Shown in pieces: positions 54,751 through 62,763 of a DNA stretch of 64,000 nucleotides. Below the pieces are notes generated by a model. That model was not told the origin of the DNA, did not search any database, and was given only the letters and a program-made list of their open reading frames with translations. Source of the DNA: Nostoc sp. ATCC 53789 (lineage in GTDB: Bacteria > Cyanobacteriota > Cyanobacteriia > Cyanobacteriales > Nostocaceae); NCBI RefSeq assembly GCF_009873495.1, contig NZ_CP046703.1, positions 7,126,001 through 7,190,000 of the forward strand. The letters run 5' to 3'. The stretch's first letter is position 1; the number at the start of each line of letters is the position of its first letter. The position numbers and the translations under genes were made by a program.

Positions 54751-55749
54751 ATCCCTACTTGCTCCTGGTAATTAATCAGCACCATAGCCATTAATGAGTT
54801 TGATAGTCATAACTAACTAAAAACTCTGGTGCAGTGTTAGGCAGTTAAAAAATAAAATTAGTTAGTAAATTAAAAAATATTACTAACGGACTTAACAAAA
54901 CTTATCATACCAATAAAAAGGGAATAATTTAACCAATTTTTCCTGAAAAAATTCAATATTTAATTTAAAATTTATTATTGACTTAAACAAATTTTGAGGA
55001 ATGCAAAAAATAGACAAATCAAATCTAGATTAGTCAATATACCTTATTAGCTAAGAGTTGAAAATTCTCAATCTATAAGTAGAAAAAATGTTTTAAATAT
55101 ATACTAATACTACTTTTCGTAATTCGCAATTCCTGTTAAGTAAGGATTTTAGACATTTAAAATGGGTGGCTTATTTCAGCCAAACTGTCCTAGTACAGGA
55201 CTGCGGAAATTTGTGTACCTTTAACAAGTAAAGAGATGTAGCCTGCACCATAGCTAAGAAATGGTTCACCAACCCAAAGTTACTGGGTTTCGACTGGTAA
55301 ACGGTTAAATGAGAAAAATTTTTGTTCCTTACCCTTTCCGAGAGAAAGGACTTTGACCAAATACTACTGTAGAGTCGTTTGATTATCAACATAAATGAAT
55401 TTACCGGGCTTGGCTAGGCTTTAATCAAAAAATTTTAACTCATTAGTTCATTTTCTTAACTTATCTTAACTTACTCTATCAGGGATTTAACTATAGAAGA
55501 ATATGCTTAGTCATCCGTCGCAAGAAATACATTTACATAACACAAACACGTATAAATTAGCGTATAATTTTATATCTAAATTTTTAAGAAAAAACGTCAT
55601 CCGTCAAAAGAAATACAAATGGACTAAAAAAACACGTATTAGTTTGCGTATAAGGTTGTGTTTATTTTGTCATAAAGCAACATTTTAGTCGAAATCTACG
55701 TAACTGTTGATAAATCGCCAGAGGCTAGAAAGGGAGTTTTAAAAGGCTT

Positions 55750-56007
55750 TAGAGGTTGTTTGAAAAGTATTTCGCTGTGACTTTAGACACTTTTAGATCC
55801 CCCCTAACCCCCCTTGAAAAAGGGGGAACCGGAGTCAAAGTCCCCCTTTTTAAGGGGAGCCAGTGCGGTCTTCTCCCAAAGGGAGAGGCTAGCGCCTTCG
55901 CGGAGCGTCTCGTAGAGAAGGGGGTTTCCCCCATGAGCAACTGGCGTGGATTTAGGGGGATCTAGAATGTTTTGCTACCAAGAAGAGGACTTTTCAAACA
56001 TCCTCTT
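55750..56007. repeat. Family A element, copy 3, carrying a nested insert
   Basis: Ends AGAGGTTGTTTGAAAAGT and ACTTTTCAAACATCCTCT as in copy 1, but the length is 258 bp because of ~90 bp inserted in the right arm (55859-55946 plus a short flank). The unrelated insert interrupts the AAGGGA...TTTAGGGGG arm. The DNA between 54751 and 55750 is AT-rich and shows no gene. Confidence 0.78.
55859..55946. repeat. GCCAGT small element, 88 bp, nested
   Basis: Begins GCCAGTGCG and ends GCAACTGGCG like the 42-bp element at 49828-49869, with a different interior containing TCTCCCAAAGGGAGA and GCGCCTTCGCGGAGCG hairpins. GGA on both sides may be a 3-bp target duplication. Confidence 0.65.
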
Positions 56008-56254
56008 AGACTTAAATACCTAATCTCTTTTCTCAAGGAATACCTACTCAACGCTTAGTCATCTCTCACAGGATATATAAAAAGTGAAGTAACTATGTCT
56101 TTATCGTTACAAATAATTGACTCGATGAGTTTTTGGTGGCAATATAAAGACCGCTAAACTGTTGTAGCTCGGCTTATGCTACAAAGCAAATTCAAAAGTT
56201 TATACGGAAGACAGGCAGTTGCTAATTTGCAAGCACCTGGGCAAAAAAGTAAAA

Positions 56255-56292
56255 GAATTGTCATTTTTATCAAAAGATTTTCTATTGTAAAT
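56255..56292 (+). promoter_or_regulatory. Direct repeat 1 upstream of scyA
   Basis: The first of three related 38-39-bp sequences (others at 56400-56437 and 56638-56676). Repeats 1 and 2 match at 30 of 38 positions, with shared blocks GAATTG, TTTTATC, AAAGATTT and ATTG. Spacing suggests binding sites for a regulator such as the adjacent AraC-type response regulator; this is inference. Confidence 0.45.
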
Positions 56293-56311
56293 TTGGTCAT
56301 GTAGCTCAGTA

Positions 56312-56340
56312 GCGATGCCTACGGCGGGATACGCCTACGC
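56312..56340. repeat. Dispersed repeat GCGATGCCTACGGCGGG
   Basis: GCGATGCCTACGGCGGG followed by ATACGCCTACGC is a small dispersed repeat seen widely in Nostoc genomes; it contains the inverted pair GCGT/ACGC arms and no gene. Confidence 0.6.
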
Positions 56341-56399
56341 AGAATATAAATTTTTCGGAATCACTAAGTTTAAAATGTTGCAATAGTTATACAGCGAAA

Positions 56400-56437
56400 G
56401 AATTGCCACTTTTATCGAAAGATTTATCATTGCAGAT
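56400..56437 (+). promoter_or_regulatory. Direct repeat 2 upstream of scyA
   Basis: The second copy, 145 bases after the first, best conserved with repeat 1. No ORF runs through it. Confidence 0.45.
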
Positions 56438-56637
56438 ATGCTTTTATGGTAGTAGTCATCAGAAATTAATAACTTTTCCAGGCAGTCTAATGAATAGGTT
56501 GGTGCGATTAAAAACAACTATGTAAAGCTTTATAAAAATTCTGAGAGATGCTTGAGTTAAGCTTAATTTCTTTTTTGCATACCTTTTGATCATTTAGTTT
56601 TATTCCTGCCAACCTACTTAAGTATTGTAGAAACGAA

Positions 56638-56676
56638 AAATTTGACACCTCCATCAAAAGATTTTTGATTGCATAT
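56638..56676 (+). promoter_or_regulatory. Direct repeat 3 upstream of scyA
   Basis: The most diverged copy, keeping ATCAAAAGATTTTT and ATTGCA. It lies about 240 bases before the scyA start. Confidence 0.4.
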
Positions 56677-56914
56677 CAGTTATCATCCCCTCTATTGTGG
56701 TTCTTAGAAGCACAGCCTTACTTGCTGTATGCTTTGCAAAAATTTTTTGGTAGTGCTATCACAACCATCAATCAGCAGCAATCAACCGTTTCTACTATCG
56801 ATCAAACTCGGTCATAGCTGTGATAAACAACAGAGTTGTTCGTATTAAATATTGCTAGCGCTGTGATTGTAAAGTAAAAAGCCTTTGTGTAACTTTATGT
56901 AATTAAGTGAAACC

Positions 56915-58786
56915 ATGAGTCAAAGCTATACTGGTTCCAACTCTCCTCTCATCACTACTGAGCCATACAAAGAATTTCCAGCAAATAGATATGTAGAATC
57001 TTCTCGTCAGCTTGATGAATCGGAGAATAACGGGGGAACTCAGCCTTTTTTAGATGATGAAACACCAGCAACGCTCTCAGTTGCCGATGCGATCGCTCAG
57101 ATGTTGGTAAATTTGGGAGTAAGCTACGCTTTTGGTGTCGCTGGTGGCGCGATGGCCAGCCTTTGGGGTGCGCTATCAAATAGCAGTATCGAGGTATTGA
57201 ACTTCCGCCATGAAGCGGGAGCAGCCTTTGCAGCCACCGAAGCTTACTTTGCCAATAATCGCCCCACTGTAGTTTTTACCACAGCCGGGCCGGGGATCAC
57301 TAACGCGCTGACCGGATTATTTGCGGCTCGTGGTGAAGGTGCAAAGGTAATTTTGCTATCAGCTTGCACCTCTGCACCGCAGCGTGGACGTTGGGCAATT
57401 CAAGAAACCAGCACTTATACATTGCCCAGTGGGGGAATTTTTACGCCAGGAGCGCTATTCAACTATGCAATCACTATTGAATCTGCGGGTCAACTACCGC
57501 AGATTTTCCGCAAACTTGCTTTAGCTATGGCGCAACCGGGTGGATTTGTTGCCCATTTGAGTATTCCCACCGCAGTGCAGACAAGTTTAGTTGAGGATGT
57601 AGCATTACCCCAACTAGATGTTACTCCATTTCCGATGACTGCTTCCAAAGAAGCGATCGCTAAATCTGTAGAGTTATTATCATCTGGCCCCTTTGCTATC
57701 TGGGTTGGTTTCGGTGCGCGTGACGCAGCAGAGGAAATTCTTGAACTCGCTGAAAAAACGGGAGCAGCCGTTATGTGTTCCCCCCGTGGTAAAGGTATCT
57801 TCCCTGAAGATCATCCCCAGTTTGTGGGTGTCACAGGTTTAGGCGGTCATGCTTCCGTCTTAACTTATATGGAACAACAACCTCCACTACGCACACTCGT
57901 ATTAGGAACCCGCCTTGGCGAACCGACTTCCTTCTGGAGTTCGGCGCTAGTTCCAAAAGAAGGTTTCATCCATGTAGATATTGACCCAGAAGTGCCGGGT
58001 GTAGCCTATCCCCACGTTGAAACTTTCGCAGTTCGCTCTGATATCAAAGCTTTTGTGGAAGAATTATTGGAGCAATTACCAGATGCTCCTCGTTCCACAA
58101 CTTTGTCGCTACCTCATCCAGAACGCAAAGCAATTGAACCTGCACCAGACGTAGATTATCCAGTGCGGCCAGAAGTATTGATGGCAGCAATTCAAAAGAT
58201 AATTGTTGAAGGTAGCGATGCAGTAGTAATGGCGGAGTGTGGTAACTCATTTACTTGGTCAACCCATCTACTCCAATTTACCGAAACCAATCGTTATCGA
58301 GTCAGCACCGGAGTCGGCGCAATGGGTCACGCCGTTACTGGAGTATTGGGTGCAGCGCTGGCAAACAATAGCAAAGCTGTAGGGATTGTCGGCGATGGAG
58401 CAATGCTGATGAATAACGAAATCAGCACAGCCGTGAAATACAAAATTCCAGCGATTTGGATTGTTCTCAACGATGCGCGTTATAACATGTGCCATCAAGG
58501 GATGAAAATCTTGGGATTAAAGGGCGCAGATGCCACACTTCCACCAACAAACTTCGCCATGATTGCTCGTGGGATGGGAGCAGAAGCGATCGTAGTTGTT
58601 AGAGAGTCGGATATTGAAGCGGCATTAGAACAAGCGATCGCATCATCTGTTCCCTTTCTCATTGATGTCGTAATTGACGCTGATCGCCCAGCACCTTCTG
58701 GTGGACGTAATAAGAGTTTAGCAGCACAAGGAATTAAATCAACAGCTAAAAATGGAGCCAAGCAAGTTTCATTTCCAATGGTTTGA
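56915..58786 (+). CDS. scyA: ScyA, thiamine-diphosphate-dependent scytonemin synthesis enzyme
   Basis: A 623-residue acetolactate-synthase-like enzyme. In scytonemin synthesis ScyA couples indole-3-pyruvate with p-hydroxyphenylpyruvate to a beta-ketoacid. The N-domain has the cofactor Glu100 (NFRHEAGAAFAATEA) and AGPGITN; the C-domain has the diphosphate motif GDGAMLMNNE, from ~493 to the Asn of VLNDARYNM. A ~45-residue polar N-terminal extension precedes the usual start of the family. It is the first gene of scyABCDE, 2.16 kb from the divergent kinase. scyB begins 350 bases downstream; that gap holds a 'CGCGCTCTTTGCGCC' dispersed repeat near 58938 and no gene. Confidence 0.95.
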   Translation: MSQSYTGSNSPLITTEPYKEFPANRYVESSRQLDESENNGGTQPFLDDETPATLSVADAIAQMLVNLGVSYAFGVAGGAMASLWGALSNSSIEVLNFRHEAGAAFAATEAYFANNRPTVVFTTAGPGITNALTGLFAARGEGAKVILLSACTSAPQRGRWAIQETSTYTLPSGGIFTPGALFNYAITIESAGQLPQIFRKLALAMAQPGGFVAHLSIPTAVQTSLVEDVALPQLDVTPFPMTASKEAIAKSVELLSSGPFAIWVGFGARDAAEEILELAEKTGAAVMCSPRGKGIFPEDHPQFVGVTGLGGHASVLTYMEQQPPLRTLVLGTRLGEPTSFWSSALVPKEGFIHVDIDPEVPGVAYPHVETFAVRSDIKAFVEELLEQLPDAPRSTTLSLPHPERKAIEPAPDVDYPVRPEVLMAAIQKIIVEGSDAVVMAECGNSFTWSTHLLQFTETNRYRVSTGVGAMGHAVTGVLGAALANNSKAVGIVGDGAMLMNNEISTAVKYKIPAIWIVLNDARYNMCHQGMKILGLKGADATLPPTNFAMIARGMGAEAIVVVRESDIEAALEQAIASSVPFLIDVVIDADRPAPSGGRNKSLAAQGIKSTAKNGAKQVSFPMV

Positions 58787-59136
58787 TTTTGCTGGCAACG
58801 TTCGATTTTTTTCTAACGAACCGTAAAGAAATAGATAAGTAATCTTATGACGGCAAGAGACTAAAACACGAGAGCATCACAATCTTTCAAAAATTCACGA
58901 TACTGATGCAAAAACCCTTTACAACTCTCTTACCTTCGCGCTCTTTGCGCCCTTTGCGGTTCGTTTTCTCATTCTCTTATTCCAGCAACTACATTCACCA
59001 AACTGGAACTTCGAAATATTTGCTTTCTAACTTCACTCAATCTTAATATTCCAACCTGATTTTGTGTCTATATCTTTACATTTTGTAATGCTAATTACTT
59101 TCTCTAACCAATCCCAAACAATATCGAGAGGTCAAG

Positions 59137-60198
59137 ATGCTGCTATTTGAAACTGTTAGAGAAATGGGTCACGAGCAAGTTCTCTTTTGTCATGGTAAAA
59201 ATCCCGAAATTAAGGCAATTATTGCCATCCATGACACGACCTTGGGCCCAGCAATGGGAGCTACAAGACTCATGCCTTATGTCAACGAAGAAGCTGCTTT
59301 AAAAGATGCACTTCGTCTCAGTCGGGGAATGACCTATAAAGCTGCTTGTGCAAACATTCCGGCTGGTGGAGGCAAAGCAGTTATTATTGCTAATCCTGAA
59401 AATAAAACAGATGATTTGTTGAGAGCCTACGGACGCTTTGTTAACAGCCTCAATGGGCGTTTTATTACCGGGCAAGATGTCAATATTACCCCTGATGATG
59501 TCCGAACAATCAGCCAAGAGACTAACCATGTTGTTGGAGTCTCAGAAAAATCTGGTGGGCCTGCTCCCATCACATCATTAGGAGTTTTTCTAGGAATTAA
59601 AGCTGCTGTAGAGTCTCGTTGGCAGAGCAAAAGACTTGATGGCATGAAAGTTGCAGTTCAAGGCTTAGGTAATGTCGGCAAAAATCTTTGTCGCCACTTA
59701 CATGAGCATGATGTCAAGCTTTTTGTTAGCGATGTAGATCCAGCAAAAGCGGAAGAAGCAAAACGGCTTTTTGGCGCAACTGTTGTAGAACCAACTGAAA
59801 TTTACTCTCTTGATGTAGATATCTTTTCTCCTTGCGCTCTTGGAGCAATTCTTAACAGTCATACAATTCCTTTTCTCAAAGCTCAGATTATTGCCGGTGC
59901 AGCTAATAATCAATTGGAGAATGAGCAATTACATAGTCAAATGCTTACCAAAAAAGGTATTCTCTATAGCCCTGATTATGTAATTAATGCTGGAGGACTA
60001 ATCAACGTTTACAACGAAATGATTGGTTATGACGAAGAAAAAGCTTTCAAACAAGTGCATAACATTTATGACACGCTGTTAGCAATTTTTGAGATTGCTA
60101 AAGAACAAGGAGTTACTACCAACGATGCGGCTAAACGATTAGCAGAAGACCGCATCAAGAATAGTAAGCGCAGTAAGTCTAAAGCGATCGCAGCTTAA
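59137..60198 (+). CDS. scyB: ScyB, tryptophan dehydrogenase of the Leu/Glu dehydrogenase family
   Basis: A 353-residue amino-acid dehydrogenase. ScyB oxidatively deaminates tryptophan to indole-3-pyruvate, the substrate of ScyA. Lys68 (MTYKAACA) and Lys80 (AGGGKAVI) match the substrate-binding and catalytic lysines of leucine dehydrogenase. The NAD domain has VQGLGNVGKNL near 172-182. The gene ends 22 bases before scyC and shares a transcript with it. Specificity for tryptophan is known for the family in scytonemin loci, not read from this sequence. Confidence 0.95.
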   Translation: MLLFETVREMGHEQVLFCHGKNPEIKAIIAIHDTTLGPAMGATRLMPYVNEEAALKDALRLSRGMTYKAACANIPAGGGKAVIIANPENKTDDLLRAYGRFVNSLNGRFITGQDVNITPDDVRTISQETNHVVGVSEKSGGPAPITSLGVFLGIKAAVESRWQSKRLDGMKVAVQGLGNVGKNLCRHLHEHDVKLFVSDVDPAKAEEAKRLFGATVVEPTEIYSLDVDIFSPCALGAILNSHTIPFLKAQIIAGAANNQLENEQLHSQMLTKKGILYSPDYVINAGGLINVYNEMIGYDEEKAFKQVHNIYDTLLAIFEIAKEQGVTTNDAAKRLAEDRIKNSKRSKSKAIAA

Positions 60199-60220
60199 TT
60201 ATTATCTTAAGGAGTGAGAA

Positions 60221-61189
60221 GTGGAAAAAAATACTTTTGCAACATCAGCTTACATTGCTACTTCACCAGAGAGTGCATTTGAATATCTTTGTAGTTTAAA
60301 GAACTTGGATGAATGGACTCTTTATAGCCGGATGAAAGAGCAAATTGATGAAGATACCTGGCTCGGAACTGCATCGGGTTATCACAAAAATCTCTATTAT
60401 CACGTTAAAAAACTCCAAAATCCGCTTTTTTATGGCATTGAATGGCACTGTGGATTAGAGTACCAAAAATATTTTCAAGTTTATCCTGTTTTGCTGTTTC
60501 CCACTGACTACATTGAGCCAGGGACAGATGAAAAAGGCGTGTACTTTCACTGGTTGAGCTTTGTCGATCCAAAACGGCAGACTCAGATGATTATGCAGGG
60601 TATTCATACAGTACATACTTCTGAATGTCGTTCTCTCAAAGGTAATTTGGAACGCAAAGCTGGTCTGACCTCAGCAGCTAAGGGAAGCCACTTTATCGAT
60701 ACTGACACCATTTATGTTGATGCCCCAATTGAAATCGGTATTGAATACTTAAAAGACTTACAAAACATAGATGAGTGGGCGCATCTGTTACGCCCCAATG
60801 GTGATATTACTTCTGAATCAGGTGAATTCAAAGATGAATATGACCAGAATATAAAAGTTTCCGTGAGAGTTCATTCTTTGAGTAAATACTACTTACTTGA
60901 ACAAGAATACTTTTATCCAGAATACGAATATTATCAGCGTTCTGTAGCGTTACTTATCCCAACCGCTTATGCTTTCGCTGACCCCGAAGCTTCTGGCTTC
61001 ATCCTGCATCGAATCACATTTTGGAAAACAGATGGAACTGTTAGCCACGGCAAACTTCAAATTGAAGACTTTGGCGCTGAGAGCATGAACATCAAACGCT
61101 TACTCGAAGCCAAAGCTGGCAACCTCAAATCATTTGATCGAGGAATGAGCTATCTGCCAAAAATCCAAGAATCCCTAGTTACCAACTAA
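60221..61189 (+). CDS. scyC: ScyC, scytonemin cyclase
   Basis: A 322-residue protein made of two similar halves (EYLCSLKNLDEWTLYSRM near 20 and EYLKDLQNIDEWAHLLRP near 185), each like a START/SRPBCC-type barrel. ScyC cyclises and decarboxylates the ScyA product to the tricyclic ketone precursor of scytonemin. It starts at GTG, with AAGGAG seven bases before, which settles the start. The internal duplication is visible by eye. It lies between scyB and scyD. Confidence 0.93.
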   Translation: MEKNTFATSAYIATSPESAFEYLCSLKNLDEWTLYSRMKEQIDEDTWLGTASGYHKNLYYHVKKLQNPLFYGIEWHCGLEYQKYFQVYPVLLFPTDYIEPGTDEKGVYFHWLSFVDPKRQTQMIMQGIHTVHTSECRSLKGNLERKAGLTSAAKGSHFIDTDTIYVDAPIEIGIEYLKDLQNIDEWAHLLRPNGDITSESGEFKDEYDQNIKVSVRVHSLSKYYLLEQEYFYPEYEYYQRSVALLIPTAYAFADPEASGFILHRITFWKTDGTVSHGKLQIEDFGAESMNIKRLLEAKAGNLKSFDRGMSYLPKIQESLVTN

Positions 61190-61263
61190 AACCTCAGCGC
61201 TACTCTGCGCTTCCCTCTGCGTCCCTCTGCGTTTAAAATTCCTACCTCAATTCCCTGCAACAC

Positions 61264-62667
61264 ATGAAACTGAAGCCACTTACCATTACTATCCTCACCT
61301 TTTGTGTTGCCGCTTTTTCTGGAATGAAAGCTGCGTCAGCTGCATCCTTTTCAGTAATCGCCGACGGTCTATATAATGCCGGCGGTCTGAGCTTTAGTCC
61401 TGATGGTAATCTCTATGTTACAGAGGCGGGAATAGGGGGAAGTGGCGCTTGCGTTCCACCAGCAAGTGGTCAAGGCGATTCTCTATGCTATGGCACAAGT
61501 GGAGCAGTTACCAAAATTGAGAATGGTAAAACCGAACGCATACTTACAGGACTTCCTTCTTTAGCATTACCAGATGGCACTGGAGGCGCAGGGCCTCGTG
61601 ATATTAAATTTGATGCTACAGGTAAACCTTATGTTCTGATTGGGTATGCGGCTAATCCGGCTTTTCGCGATCGCAATTTAGGTTACACTGACCTCGGCAA
61701 AATCATCGCTCCCGATTTTAAAACCAATTCCTGGACGAGTGTTGCCGATTTAGCTAACTATGAACTCGCCAACAATCCCGATGGTGGTGAAGTCGGTAGC
61801 AATCCCTTGGGTTTTGTCATAGATGGCAATAAGTTAGTTGCAGTTGATGCAGGTGCAAACAACTTACTCAGCGTTAATACTGACGGTAGAAATTTGCAAG
61901 CTATTACCACATTCTCTGAAGACATATTAGCTAATCCCGTCTTCCCACCTTCCGGTTCCCCGTCTAATGAACCGTCGCAAGTGCCATCTCAAAGTGAAGA
62001 GGTGCAAGCGCAGTTTGCAACCCAAGCAGTACCTTCAAACGTGGCAAAAGGCCCCGATGGTGCTTATTACGTCAGCCAATTTACAGGTTTTCCCTTCCCT
62101 GAAGGTGGGGCAAAAATTTATCGAGTTGGTGCTGATGGTTTACCAACAGTCTTCGCCGATGGTTTTACCCAACTCACCGACTTGGAATTTGATACTGAAG
62201 GCAATTTATATGCTTTGCAGTACGCCAATCAGTCGGCTTGGAAGGGTGATTTTGATGGTTCTGTCATCAAAATAGCTGCCGATGGCACTCGCACAACTCT
62301 GCTGAGTGGCAATGGATTAGAGTCACCTAGCGCCTTGACTATTGGTTCGGATGGTGCGGTATACGTTACAAACCAAGGCGATCGCCCTGGATTTGGACAA
62401 GTTCTCAAAATTGAGAATACCAAATCTATCCCTGAACCTGATTCTACTTTAGGCGTATTAGCGATCGCAGCCTTGGGCGTTGGTTGGTTGCACAAGAAGA
62501 GAATCCCCACATCTCCCAATACGGTTCGGTTAAAGGGGAAAGGGGAAAGGGAAAAGGTTTTGAATACATCCTTTCCCCTTTACCCCTTACCCTTTACCCA
62601 GACCACAAGGAAAGTGAAAAATGCTTATCCGAACCGTATTGCCACACCTCCCATAAATCTCAACTAA
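61264..62667 (+). CDS. scyD: ScyD, exported ScyD/ScyE-family protein with extended C-terminus
   Basis: A 467-residue exported protein. A signal peptide (1-27, ending SAASA) precedes NHL-like beta-propeller repeats (LSFSPDGNLYVTE, IKFDATGKPYVL, LEFDTEGNLYAL). A PEP-CTERM sorting anchor follows at ~388-415 (SIPEPDSTLGVLAIAALG, then WLHKKR). Normally such proteins end right there. Here a CAATACGG-family element is inserted at 62517-62641 with its 10-bp duplication, adding exactly 135 bases, so the frame is kept and 45 codons are added before the original PINLN-stop. Without it the protein would be 422 residues. ScyD is thought to act in the periplasm in late scytonemin steps. Confidence 0.92.
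   Translation: MKLKPLTITILTFCVAAFSGMKAASAASFSVIADGLYNAGGLSFSPDGNLYVTEAGIGGSGACVPPASGQGDSLCYGTSGAVTKIENGKTERILTGLPSLALPDGTGGAGPRDIKFDATGKPYVLIGYAANPAFRDRNLGYTDLGKIIAPDFKTNSWTSVADLANYELANNPDGGEVGSNPLGFVIDGNKLVAVDAGANNLLSVNTDGRNLQAITTFSEDILANPVFPPSGSPSNEPSQVPSQSEEVQAQFATQAVPSNVAKGPDGAYYVSQFTGFPFPEGGAKIYRVGADGLPTVFADGFTQLTDLEFDTEGNLYALQYANQSAWKGDFDGSVIKIAADGTRTTLLSGNGLESPSALTIGSDGAVYVTNQGDRPGFGQVLKIENTKSIPEPDSTLGVLAIAALGVGWLHKKRIPTSPNTVRLKGKGEREKVLNTSFPLYPLPFTQTTRKVKNAYPNRIATPPINLN
62507..62651. mobile_element. CAATACGG element, copy 3, inside scyD
   Basis: The core at 62517-62641 (125 bp) starts CAATACGGTTCGGTTAA and ends TTATCCGAACCGTATTG. Flanks CCACATCTCC (62507-62516) and CCACACCTCC (62642-62651) are a 10-bp duplication with one mismatch. 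Only the ends match copies 1 and 2; the interior is a GGGGAAAGG/CCTTTCCCC palindrome. Confidence 0.85.
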
Positions 62668-62763
62668 AGAGTTTCAAACCAATTGCGCGTTCCTCAAAGA
62701 CTGGGATTCGTTGTCTTTAAACCCATAAAGTTTCCACTTACTTAACTCTCAATCTCCAAAGGT

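Noticed and set aside
55503-55688. Plus-strand ORF of 61 codons
   Set aside because: Lys/Arg-rich translation of AT-rich DNA with no start signal or similarity to known proteins.
55749-55965. ORFs through the family A element, copy 3
   Set aside because: They run through the element and its nested insert on both strands; this reflects hairpin symmetry, not coding.
56300-56345. tRNA-like start 'GTAGCTCAGTAGCGATGCC'
   Set aside because: The following bases are a known-type dispersed repeat; no anticodon arm, T-loop or acceptor stem can be formed.
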